A DNA stretch of 64,000 nucleotides, taken from Phytohabitans sp036906915. GTDB lineage: Bacteria; Actinomycetota; Actinomycetes; Mycobacteriales; Micromonosporaceae. How positions within the stretch are numbered: position 1 is the first letter of the stretch; the number at the start of each line of letters is the position of its first letter. Shown piece after piece: positions 26,014-34,450 of this stretch. The notes below the pieces were generated by a model. That model was not told where the DNA came from. It searched no databases and was given only the letters and a program-made list of their open reading frames with translations. Where the stretch lies: positions 124,001 to 188,000 of the forward strand of contig NZ_JBAKHX010000005.1 in NCBI RefSeq assembly GCF_036906915.1, read 5' to 3'. Position numbers and translations under genes: made by a program.

Positions 26014-29000
26014 TCATTGCCGGCCGGCCGCCGTCGCGTCGGCGGAACCGGCGAGGACGGCCGCCAGCCCGGCGACGGTCGGGTTGTTGAGGACGTCGGC
26101 GATGTCGAGCGCCGCGCCGCGTCCGCTGAGCCGACCGATGAGCCGGACCACCTGCAGGGAGTCGCCACCCAGCGCGAAGAAGTTGTCGTGTCGCCGGACG
26201 ACAGGCACCCGGAGCACCTGCTGCCACGTCGTGGCCACCAGTGTCTCCCACGGCTCCCGCGGCGGGTCGTGATCGGCGCCGCCGGGCTCGGGTGGCACTG
26301 GCGGATTGTCGGTCAGCAGGCGACGACGGTCGACCTTCCCGTTGGGTGTGAGCGGGAGCGCGGTGTGGACGTGGAACCGTGCCGGCACCATCGCCCGCGG
26401 CAGCCGTTCCTGCAGGAACCGGCGCAGCGCATCGATGTTGCAGGCGCCCACGTCTCCGGCCGGCTGGATGTGTGCCACCAGGTGCGTGCGGCCGTCGTCG
26501 GCAACGAGCGCCGCGACCGCCCGTGCCACCGCCGGATGACCCGCCGCGACGGCTTCGACCTCGGCGAGCTCGATCCGGACACCGTGCAGTTTCACCTGGT
26601 GGTCGCGGCGCCCCCGGTACTCGAGGAGACCGTCGGGACGGGACCGCACGATGTCCCCGGTGGCGTACCGGCGGGTGCCGGCCGCGGCAGCCCGGAACCG
26701 GTCGGCGGTCAATGCGGGTTGGCCGAGGTATCCGCGCGCCACCCCGACACCGCCGATGAGAAGCTCACCGCCGACGCCGGGCGGCACGTCCGCGCCCCGC
26801 TCGTCCACGATCGATACGTCGACGCCGGGAAGAGGCCGACCGATCGGTACCGAACCGGTCTCCTCGCCCGTCACCTGGTGCATCGTCGCGTAGATGGTCG
26901 CCTCCGTCGGGCCGTAGCCGTTCCACACCACGCACCCGTTGGCCCTCAGGTCGCCGGCCAGCGTCGGCGGCAGCGGCTCACCGGCGCTGACGACCGTCGC
27001 CTGGCCGCGCCACCCCGCCTCGACCAGCACCGCGAGTCGGGACGGCGTGCTCTGCACCACCGTGACGCCACCGGCGACGATGCGGCGGGCCACCCGTACC
27101 GGGTCGTCCGCCTCGCGGTCGGTCACCAGCTCCACGCGCGCGCCGGTGACCAGGGCGAATAGCAGCTCCACGATGGCGATGTCGAACGCGACGGTGGTCC
27201 AGCCGAGCACCACGTCGTCGGCCGACAGGCCCAGCCGGTCGATGACGGCGTCCGCGATCGCGGCGAGGGCCCGGTGCTCGACCGCGACGCCTTTCGGTGT
27301 TCCGGTCGAACCCGAGGTGTACAGCACGTAGGCGAGGTCAGCACAGTGGACCGGTGCCGTGGCGTCGCCGGTCGCGTCGGTGACGTCCACCGTGGTGACG
27401 TCCACGGCCCGACGGCCGGACGCATGGTGCAGCGTGGCCGGGTCACCGACCACCGCGGTGGCGCCGGCGTCGTCGAGCAGCTGTGCGATCCGCAGCGCTG
27501 GCTGGTCCGGGTCGATTGGCAGCAGTACGGCGCCGGCCCGCAGCACCCCGAGGAGGGCGACCACGAGGTCCGGTGTGCGGGGCAGCAGCACTGCGACGAC
27601 CGTACCGGCGGTGCCCCGCAGCGCCGCCGCCACGGCGCCGGACCGGAGCCACAGCTGCCGGTAGGGCAGTGCGTCGTCGCTGGTGGCGACCGCGACCTGG
27701 TCCGGGTGCCGACGTACGGTGGCGGCGATCCGGTCGCAGATGGTGGTGCGGGCCTGGTCGGCGTGGTCGGTCGGTGGTGCCGCGGCCGGGCGGCGCCGGG
27801 GTGGCGGCTGGTCGGGAGCGGCCGTGAGCGCGGCGAGGCCGTCCAGGAACACCGCACCGAACGCGTGCAGGTCTTCGACGCGCCAGTAGTCACGGCGGCC
27901 CTGCAGAAGGACGCTGAGCTGACCGGTGCCGGCCACGGCCGCGACCTCCACGGTCAACGGAAAGTGGGTGTCGCTGGCGGTGCGGAAGCTGTCGGTCGCC
28001 ACGACACCGGACTGCACCAGCCGGTCCTGGACGTGGAAGTCGGTGAAGTGGAACAGGTTGTCCAGGGGCGGCCGGTGCGGAGCAGCCCGCTGGATGTCCG
28101 ACAGCGGGTACCGGCGGTACGGCTGCATCTCCCGTTCCGCTGCCGCCGTCTCCCTTGCCAACTCGAGCCAGGACGACGACCCACGGTGCACCGGCACCCG
28201 CAGCGGCACGGTGTTCAGGAACAGCCCGAGTGCCCGGTCGCCACCGGGTGAACCCAGCCGACCGTGCGTCACCTGCCCGACCACGACCTCCGAAGCGGCA
28301 CCGGTGTACGCGCCGAGCGTGGCGGCGTGTACGGCCAGCAGCAGCGACTTCAGCGGCACTGCGGCAACCCGCGCTATCTGCCGCAACCGGCCCGACACCT
28401 CGGTGGACACCGGCAGTTCGAGCGATGTGACGCGGCGGTCGGCCGGCCGACCACCGCGCGTGAGACCACGCGGGGCCGGGGCGGCGAGGTAACCGGTCCA
28501 GAAGTCACGTGCCTGCGTCGAGCCGCGGGCCGCGAGTTCTGCGGCGACGTAGTCACGGAACGGTGGCAGCGGGCCGGTGGCCGTGGTGGCGGGCGACGTG
28601 TCGGTGTATCGGGCGACGAGTTCGGCGAACAAGCTGGCGCTGCTCCACCCGTCGAGCACCGCGTGGTGTTCGGACCAGGTGAGCCGGAAGGCGTCCGGAC
28701 CGAGGACCGTCACCGCGAACCGGACCATGGGTGCGACGCGCCAGTCCACCTTGCGGTCCTGTTCGGCGGCCCATGCCGCCTTGGCCGCGTCCCGCCGCGC
28801 CGCGGCGGACATTCCACTGTGGTCGGTGACGGTGAGCTCGGCGGTCGCATGCCGGTGCACCCGCGCGACCGGCACATCGCAGGTGTGCAGGTCGAAGGAG
28901 GTGCGCAGCGCCTCGTGCCGGGCGACCAGCTCCGCGAGGCACCGCTGCATCCGGTCACCGTCGAAGCTGGCGTTGACCACTGCGCTGCTGACACTGTGGT

Positions 29001-30642
29001 AGCTGTGAGAGTCGGTGCCCTCCGCGTGGTACAGCATTCCGAGCTGCAACGCCGTCAGGGGATACGCGTCGACGACGTCGTCCGGTAGGCGGCGACGGTC
29101 GTCCGAGCTGAGCAGGCTCAGTGGTGCCGTCGGTGCCGGTTCCGTCGTGGTGGTCGCGACCCGCCGTGCGAGCGTACGGATCGTCCGGCCGCGGAGAAGA
29201 TCGGTGAGGTCGAACCGGGCACCCCGCGCCGCGCACGCCGACGCCACCCTGATCGCCACCATCGAGTCGCCGCCGGCGGCGAAGAAGTCGTCATCGAGGC
29301 CGACCGTCTCGACGCCGAGGATCTCGCACCAGACGTCGTGCAACGTCTGCTCCACCGGCGACAATGCGGGTGGCGGGACACTGTCGACCGGCACCGGCAG
29401 GGTGGCCAGCGCCCCACGGTCCTGGTCGCCGGCACGACCCCGGTACTCCCGCTGGCCGTCCGCCCCGACGACGGCCAGGTCACCGCTGCGGCACCGGCGG
29501 GACCCGGGTGGACCGTCCGGGTCCGGCTGGAACCGCTCCGCGGTGAGCGCCGGCTGCCGCCAGTAGCCGCGGGAGACTCCGGCCCCGCCCACCCAGATCT
29601 CGCCTGGCCGACCCGGTGGCACGTCCCGGAGGTCGTCGTCGAGCAGTCGCAGCGATAGGTGCGGCAGCGGCTCCCCGATGAGGCTGCGGGGGCCGACGTC
29701 CGTCGCCGCTACTGGTCGGGCCGTCACATGCACCGTGGTCTCGGTGATCCCGTACATGTTCACCAACGTCGGGCCGGTCCCGCCGTACCGCTCGTACCAG
29801 GGCCGCAGGCTGTCGAACCGCAGCTGCTCGCCACCGAACACGACGTAACGCAGCCGGTGCCGGACGCCGTCCCGGCTCGGGTCGGCGGCCACCATCTGCT
29901 GGAAGTACGAAGGGGTCTGGCTGAGTACGGTGACCCCGTGCCCGACCACCAGGTCCCACATCCGTTCCGGTGACTGGGCGACGTCACGGGACACCACCAC
30001 GAGCCGGGATCCGTGCAACAGCGCCCCGAACAGCTCCCACACCGAGAAGTCGAACGCGTACGAGTGGAACAGGGTCCACACGTCCCCGGCGGCGAAGTCG
30101 AAGACCCCGGCCGCCGCGTCCAGCATGGCCGTGACGTGCCGGTGCTCGACCATGACCCCCTTGGGCATCCCGGTCGAACCCGAGGTGTAGATGAGGTATG
30201 CCAGGTCGGTCGGTCCGATCACCCGTCCCGGCGGGCTGCCGCCGGCCGGGGGCACGGATTCGTCGGTACGCACGACCGGCCGGTCGCCGAGTTCCGTGGG
30301 TGGGGTCGTGCCGTCGGCGACGATCGCGGCCAGTTGCGCGTCCGCGGCCAGGAACAGCAACCGCTCCACCGGATACGTCGGATCCAACGGTACGTAGGCC
30401 GCCCCGGCCTTGAGGATTCCGAGGATCCCGACGACAAGCTCGACAGTCCGCCCGGCGTACAGTCCGACCCGGTCACCGGGGCCGACGCCGGCCGTCGTCG
30501 TCAGGACGGCCGCCAGCCGGTCGGAACGCGCGTCCAGCGCGGCGTAAGAAAGGGTGGTCGCGGTGTCGGTGACGGCTTCCCGGTCCCCCATCCGGCGCGC
30601 CGTCCGCGTGAACGCCTCCGGCAGCGTGACCTCACCCAGCAT
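26014..30642 (-). CDS. NRPS-4: A(truncated)-PCP-C-A-PCP
   Basis: 1542 aa. The frame runs on to 30825, but ATG at 30642 with GGAGGGG ahead gives the normal A-domain start (LPEAFTRTA). Domains: A1 (about 10-400) with YTSGSTGMPKG, NMYGITE and RSGDL; carrier with Ser460 in GGDSM; C (515-930) with HHAVLDG at 659; A2 (945-1440) with YTSGSTGTPKG, YATGDI and A10 NGKVDR; carrier with Ser1495 in GGDSL. A1 ends soon after A7: the distance from A7 to the carrier Ser is 76 residues, against 163-169 in three sister modules. The hinge, A8 and A10 Lys are gone. The A1 pocket reads D-F-W-S-V-G-M-V-H, very close to threonine codes (D-F-W-N-I-G-M-V-H). A2 reads D-I-V-Q-V-A-G-I-Y-K, unassigned. The lack of a leading C domain suggests a chain-starting protein. 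Confidence 0.9.
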   Translation of the reverse strand: MLGEVTLPEAFTRTARRMGDREAVTDTATTLSYAALDARSDRLAAVLTTTAGVGPGDRVGLYAGRTVELVVGILGILKAGAAYVPLDPTYPVERLLFLAADAQLAAIVADGTTPPTELGDRPVVRTDESVPPAGGSPPGRVIGPTDLAYLIYTSGSTGMPKGVMVEHRHVTAMLDAAAGVFDFAAGDVWTLFHSYAFDFSVWELFGALLHGSRLVVVSRDVAQSPERMWDLVVGHGVTVLSQTPSYFQQMVAADPSRDGVRHRLRYVVFGGEQLRFDSLRPWYERYGGTGPTLVNMYGITETTVHVTARPVAATDVGPRSLIGEPLPHLSLRLLDDDLRDVPPGRPGEIWVGGAGVSRGYWRQPALTAERFQPDPDGPPGSRRCRSGDLAVVGADGQREYRGRAGDQDRGALATLPVPVDSVPPPALSPVEQTLHDVWCEILGVETVGLDDDFFAAGGDSMVAIRVASACAARGARFDLTDLLRGRTIRTLARRVATTTTEPAPTAPLSLLSSDDRRRLPDDVVDAYPLTALQLGMLYHAEGTDSHSYHSVSSAVVNASFDGDRMQRCLAELVARHEALRTSFDLHTCDVPVARVHRHATAELTVTDHSGMSAAARRDAAKAAWAAEQDRKVDWRVAPMVRFAVTVLGPDAFRLTWSEHHAVLDGWSSASLFAELVARYTDTSPATTATGPLPPFRDYVAAELAARGSTQARDFWTGYLAAPAPRGLTRGGRPADRRVTSLELPVSTEVSGRLRQIARVAAVPLKSLLLAVHAATLGAYTGAASEVVVGQVTHGRLGSPGGDRALGLFLNTVPLRVPVHRGSSSWLELARETAAAEREMQPYRRYPLSDIQRAAPHRPPLDNLFHFTDFHVQDRLVQSGVVATDSFRTASDTHFPLTVEVAAVAGTGQLSVLLQGRRDYWRVEDLHAFGAVFLDGLAALTAAPDQPPPRRRPAAAPPTDHADQARTTICDRIAATVRRHPDQVAVATSDDALPYRQLWLRSGAVAAALRGTAGTVVAVLLPRTPDLVVALLGVLRAGAVLLPIDPDQPALRIAQLLDDAGATAVVGDPATLHHASGRRAVDVTTVDVTDATGDATAPVHCADLAYVLYTSGSTGTPKGVAVEHRALAAIADAVIDRLGLSADDVVLGWTTVAFDIAIVELLFALVTGARVELVTDREADDPVRVARRIVAGGVTVVQSTPSRLAVLVEAGWRGQATVVSAGEPLPPTLAGDLRANGCVVWNGYGPTEATIYATMHQVTGEETGSVPIGRPLPGVDVSIVDERGADVPPGVGGELLIGGVGVARGYLGQPALTADRFRAAAAGTRRYATGDIVRSRPDGLLEYRGRRDHQVKLHGVRIELAEVEAVAAGHPAVARAVAALVADDGRTHLVAHIQPAGDVGACNIDALRRFLQERLPRAMVPARFHVHTALPLTPNGKVDRRRLLTDNPPVPPEPGGADHDPPREPWETLVATTWQQVLRVPVVRRHDNFFALGGDSLQVVRLIGRLSGRGAALDIADVLNNPTVAGLAAVLAGSADATAAGRQ

Positions 30643-30756
30643 GCAGCCCCCTCCGCGCCGCCGTGCCCACTGCCACAGCCGCCATTGCCTGTCACCGAGA
30701 ATTGTGGACCCTGGACGTCCCGTCAAGCCTGCCCAGCCCCGCCCCAACACGACGGA

Positions 30757-30772
30757 TTGCAGGAACATGCAA
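30757..30772. promoter_or_regulatory. Inverted repeat TTGCA-N6-TGCAA, candidate operator
   Basis: A perfect 5-bp inverted repeat with a six-base spacer lies 115 bases upstream of the NRPS-4 start, in the divergent gap before the LuxR-type gene. A dyad of this size and place suits a dimeric regulator. The same TGCAA core occurs in the direct repeats before NRPS-1. No biochemical support; five-base arms could arise by chance. Confidence 0.3.
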
Positions 30773-30859
30773 GCCTGTGGCTTCGTCTTCACAGGTCCAT
30801 CCGAAGGTGATCTCCTGTCCTCCACAAGGGAGTAGGACTGGATTCGCGATAGGGAGTCC

Positions 30860-31551
30860 GTTGGGGCTGTCGACGGAGGTTGTTCCCGGGCTGATCCGCA
30901 CGGCCACGAACGCCGGGTACTGGTCGAGGGACGGTCTGGTGTGGGAAGCGGTGACGCTGGAGCGGGTGCTCCACACGTTCCGGCAACGCGGTACTCCCGA
31001 CTCGGCCCTCGAACGGTGGCGCCTGCGGGCGTCGCCTCTCATCGCCGCCGGACGCAGCATGCTGGCGCACGGCATCCGCTGCGGGTGCTCGGCCTGCCGC
31101 CAAGCGACGGTGACCGGTTGAGCGGGTTCGCCACGGCTCTGGGCCGCTCCGGTGGGATGTACCGGGAGCTGGGGACGCATGCGCTGAAGTTGATGACTCT
31201 GGACCTCGAAAAGGGCTACGTCGAGGTCGCCGACGCGCCGGTCGTGCGGGCTCTGGCGGGCATGTTCGACCGGCTGTGGGCCGACGGGTCGATCCGCGGG
31301 AGCCGGGGGTACCACCCATCGACCTGAGCAACCGGGAGCTGGCACTGGTGCGCCTGCTCGCCATGGGATACACGGACCAGTCGGCGGCGCAGGAACTGCG
31401 GCTCAGCGTCCGCACCGTTGCCTACACCATGCGAAGCCTGATGGACCGCCTCGGAGTCGAGAACCGGTTCCAGCTCGCCCTGCTGCTCGGCGCGGCCGGC
31501 GCCGCACCCCAACCGCCGCGCTACGGCGACAGCGGCCCCAAGGAAACCTGA
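30860..31551 (+). pseudogene. LuxR-type (TrmB-like) transcriptional regulator with two frameshifts
   Basis: The protein is split over three frames. From TTG at 30860 (AGGGAG ahead) the first frame gives ...AAGRSMLAHGIRCG; the match moves at about 31085 to a second frame (VLGLPPSDGDR ... HALKLMTLDLEKGYVEV ... VVRALAGMFDRLWADGS); and at about 31300 to a third, with the LuxR HTH (LSNRELALVRLLAMGYTD, SVRTVAYTMRSLMDRLG) ending at 31551. Together the pieces follow the order of TrmB-like effector domain plus LuxR helix-turn-helix. It lies divergent to NRPS-4 and is the only candidate pathway regulator seen. It may be a true pseudogene or carry base-call errors. A free-standing 91-codon HTH protein from GTG at 31276 is the alternative. 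Confidence 0.55.
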
Positions 31552-31561
31552 GGAGATTCTC

Positions 31562-32122
31562 GTGTCACACCCGCTCGTGCGGCCAGTCATCAGCGTCGCC
31601 GCCGCGCTCACGACAATCCTGGCGCTGACGCTCGGCACAGCGTCGCAGGCGCAGGCCGCCCAACCCTGGCTCCCGGCGGCCTGCGCGACCGGGCAGTTCA
31701 CTGGGATCGAGACGAGCGTCGACGACAAGCAGACCGCGCTCCGCGGCTATGTCACGCCGTGCGCGCCGTCTCTGGGCGACCCCAAGTTCGCACTGGTCGT
31801 CTTCTCGCCGTCTCCCTTCTCCATCGCGTTCGCATACTCGCACCTGGTGGTGAGCTACGAGCCCAACCGGCCGACCATGTTCGCCGGCGTCTTCCGCTCA
31901 AAGCCCCAAGGCGAGCAGATGGGAGTGTGCGCAATGCGTACCCTCAGCGACCGGATCGCCTGCGTCCGCGTGACGTTTCCGGACGACGGCTCCGCCACGA
32001 TGGAGCCGATCCGTACGACCGACCCGCTCGTCATGAAGAGTGTCTTCTATGTCGAGGGCGAGATACCGCCACCGGACCCACACGGATTCTGCGGCTCCTG
32101 CCTAGAGCTGCCCACGTCCTGA
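31562..32122 (+). CDS. Secreted protein of unknown function
   Basis: 186 aa with a clear Sec signal peptide: a short polar start, the hydrophobic stretch VISVAAALTTILALTLG and a cleavage-like AQA-AQP site near residue 33. The mature part is about 150 residues with six Cys, including ACATG, TPCAP, GVCAM, IACV and CGSCLEL near the end, consistent with disulfides outside the cell. I do not recognise a family. GTG at 31562 follows GAGGAG. It starts 10 bases after the broken LuxR gene, so it may once have been co-transcribed with it. Confidence 0.65.
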   Translation: MSHPLVRPVISVAAALTTILALTLGTASQAQAAQPWLPAACATGQFTGIETSVDDKQTALRGYVTPCAPSLGDPKFALVVFSPSPFSIAFAYSHLVVSYEPNRPTMFAGVFRSKPQGEQMGVCAMRTLSDRIACVRVTFPDDGSATMEPIRTTDPLVMKSVFYVEGEIPPPDPHGFCGSCLELPTS

Positions 32123-32524
32123 CCCGGCGAGCACGCTGGCTTCGGGCGCGCAGCGCCACAGACCAGTCGAGCCAGATCGACGTGACCCATCGCCACGGCG
32201 GGTTCAGACACCCGACGAGCGCAGCATGCCGCCGAGCATCTTCTCGGGCACGGCCATCACCACCTCGCACTGCTCGGTGCCGGCACCGGCCAGACCCGTC
32301 AGCCTGCGCGCTCGTGGCGCCTGCGCGGCGTTGATCGAAAGCGACCGGCCCGTTCCGCCGTGGTCCCTGCTCGCCTGCCCTTCCCGAACCTGGACCGCCA
32401 TGCCGTTGATGCGGAGCGAAAGACGATCTCGGCGCCATGGCGAAACGTGACAAATCGGATTCTCTTCGCGTAAATCTCTGATGGGTCAGGTGCTATAAAA
32501 CCTGGTAAGTCGTACTCTTTCCCT
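32123..32524. other. Intergenic region upstream of the GGDEF/EAL gene
   Basis: 402 bases without a gene I can support. TATAAA at 32494-32499 in an AT-richer stretch is a plausible -10 element about 30 bases before the GGDEF/EAL start, but no good -35 lies 16-18 bases upstream. A 65-codon leftward ORF (32204-32401) has no convincing ribosome site. Confidence 0.35.
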
Positions 32525-34450
32525 GTGGGATCTCCCGCCTTGCCCGAACCGCGGGCCCTCACGTCGTGGCGCGTGCTGGTGGCGGTGGTCGCGTTGGTGA
32601 TCTTGACGGTAGCCATCGCTACTCTTGCCGTGCGCGCGCAAATTCGGTCCCGGGCTCTGCAGAACGCGGTCCACGGGGTGGCGATCCTGAACTCGCTCGT
32701 CATTGACCGGAGCTTGACGCTGACCGACATCACACACGGAACGAACCCGGTCAACGCCGCTGCCCTGAACGCCGATGTGACCATGCTCAAACGCCGCGGC
32801 GAGGTGGTCAACCTCTCGATCTGGTCGCTCGCGACCTCGCGGGTCGTGTACAGCGATGGCGAGCCGAGTGCGGTCTACACACCGTCTCCGAGCGTCGTGG
32901 CGCGGGCTCGGATGGGGGAGCCCTTCGCGGTGACAGACATCGGAGCGGCTGACACCGTGGTTGTCTACCACCCGTACGACGCCAACGGCGACGGCATCAT
33001 GGACGCTGTCGCCCAAGTAGTGTTGCCCCGCGACCAGGTCGATGGACCGGTAGCCCAGTCGATGAATCTGGTTTACGCCGGTGGTGCGATCGTGCTGCTG
33101 CTCGCCCTGGCTGGCATCCTCCAGGTCCGACGACATCAGCTGCGGCAGGATCACGCCGCCATGCACGACGCCCTGACCGGTCTCGGCAACCGCCTGCTGC
33201 TGCGCCGCGTCGCGCCCCCTACGCTCGCCCGATCCACGCCGGAGCGGCCGACCGCCCTCCTGCTCATCGATCTGGATAACTTCAAACCAGTCAACGACGC
33301 CCTTGGGCACCCCGCCGGTGACGACTTGCTGGTCACCGCCGCGAAGCTCATCCAGCAGGCGAGTGGGCCGGCGAGTGTCGCGGTCCGGCTCGGCGGGGAC
33401 GAGTTCGCGGTACTCCTGGGGCCGTTGACCGACCGTGGGGTGGCCCGCGATGTGGCGATCGAGATCCGCAACCGCATAAGCCAGCCGCTGATGATCGCGG
33501 GTTGCGAACTGGAGGTCGGCGCGAGCGTCGGCATCGCACGGGCGCCGGACGACGGCGGAGATCTGAGCGACCTGTTGAGCAGGGCCGACAAGGCGATGTA
33601 CCACGCCAAGCACTCCGGTGACGGGGTGGCCGAGTATGCCGAAACACCCCAGACCGCACCCCCGGACCCGAAGGTCACCACGCTGTCGCAGCTGAGCCGC
33701 GCGCTGGCCGGCCATGAACTGGAGTTGTTCTACCAACCGGTCCGCGGTTCGGGCGCTGCCGTGAGATCGGTCGAAGCCCTGCCGCGGTGGCACCACCCCC
33801 AACGCGGGCTTCTGGAGGCCGCCATGTTCATCCCGGCGGTGGCGCACACCTCTTTGACGACGGCGTTGACGAGGTGGGTGCTGCGCCAGGCCGCCCGGCA
33901 GTGCGCCGCGTGGCGTGCGGACGGGGTACAGGTCAACGTGTCGGTCAACATCTCGGCGCGCACGCTGTACAACGACTCGCTGCCGGACATGGTCCGTACG
34001 GTAGCGGCCGACTGTGGCCTGCCGCCGTCCGTGCTCGAAATGGAGGTGGCCGAGGCGATCCTGGTACGCGAGTCGGCGCGGGCCATCCCGGCGATGCTGC
34101 GCCTGCACGACGCCGGCGTGGGTCTGTGCGTGGACAAATTCGGCGCCGAGTACGGCGCGGTGTCGGTCATGGCGGAAGCTCCGGTACAGCGAGTAAAAAT
34201 CGACCAGAGATTCGCCGGAACCGTCGTCGAGTTCCCTCTCGCTAGAACCATCGTCGGCGGCTGGGTGCGGGTCGCGCACAACCTGGGTTTGACGGTTGTC
34301 GCACAGGGTGTGGAGAGCGCCGAAGCGTGGCGCTGTCTGATCGACCTCGGCTGCGACGACATGCAGGGATATTGGATCGGGCGACCCATGCCCGCGGTGG
34401 AGTTGACCAAATGGTTCACGCGACCCAACGCACACGCCGGTCCCGCGTAG
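32525..34450 (+). CDS. Membrane GGDEF-EAL protein; diguanylate cyclase with degenerate EAL domain
   Basis: 641 aa. One membrane helix near 18-38 (VLVAVVALVILTVAIATLAV) and another near 182-200 bracket an extracellular sensor segment of about 140 residues. The GGDEF domain (about 210-380) keeps DLDNFKPVNDALGH and the active-site LGGDEF near 291, so c-di-GMP synthesis is plausible. The EAL domain (about 390-635) starts with VEALPRWHHP near 417 but has lost metal-binding residues: DDFG is DKFG, and VAEGVE is VAQGVE. Phosphodiesterase activity is therefore unlikely and the domain may only bind c-di-GMP. The start is GTG without a good Shine-Dalgarno. The 3' end overlaps the start of the binding-protein gene by 40 bases, linking the two. 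Confidence 0.88.
   Translation: MGSPALPEPRALTSWRVLVAVVALVILTVAIATLAVRAQIRSRALQNAVHGVAILNSLVIDRSLTLTDITHGTNPVNAAALNADVTMLKRRGEVVNLSIWSLATSRVVYSDGEPSAVYTPSPSVVARARMGEPFAVTDIGAADTVVVYHPYDANGDGIMDAVAQVVLPRDQVDGPVAQSMNLVYAGGAIVLLLALAGILQVRRHQLRQDHAAMHDALTGLGNRLLLRRVAPPTLARSTPERPTALLLIDLDNFKPVNDALGHPAGDDLLVTAAKLIQQASGPASVAVRLGGDEFAVLLGPLTDRGVARDVAIEIRNRISQPLMIAGCELEVGASVGIARAPDDGGDLSDLLSRADKAMYHAKHSGDGVAEYAETPQTAPPDPKVTTLSQLSRALAGHELELFYQPVRGSGAAVRSVEALPRWHHPQRGLLEAAMFIPAVAHTSLTTALTRWVLRQAARQCAAWRADGVQVNVSVNISARTLYNDSLPDMVRTVAADCGLPPSVLEMEVAEAILVRESARAIPAMLRLHDAGVGLCVDKFGAEYGAVSVMAEAPVQRVKIDQRFAGTVVEFPLARTIVGGWVRVAHNLGLTVVAQGVESAEAWRCLIDLGCDDMQGYWIGRPMPAVELTKWFTRPNAHAGPA

Noticed and set aside
30643..30825. 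N-terminal extension of NRPS-4
   Set aside because: The extra 61 codons lack A-domain character. ATG at 30642 with GGAGGGG gives the family's usual start.
32204..32401. 65-codon leftward ORF
   Set aside because: No ribosome site and no recognisable content.
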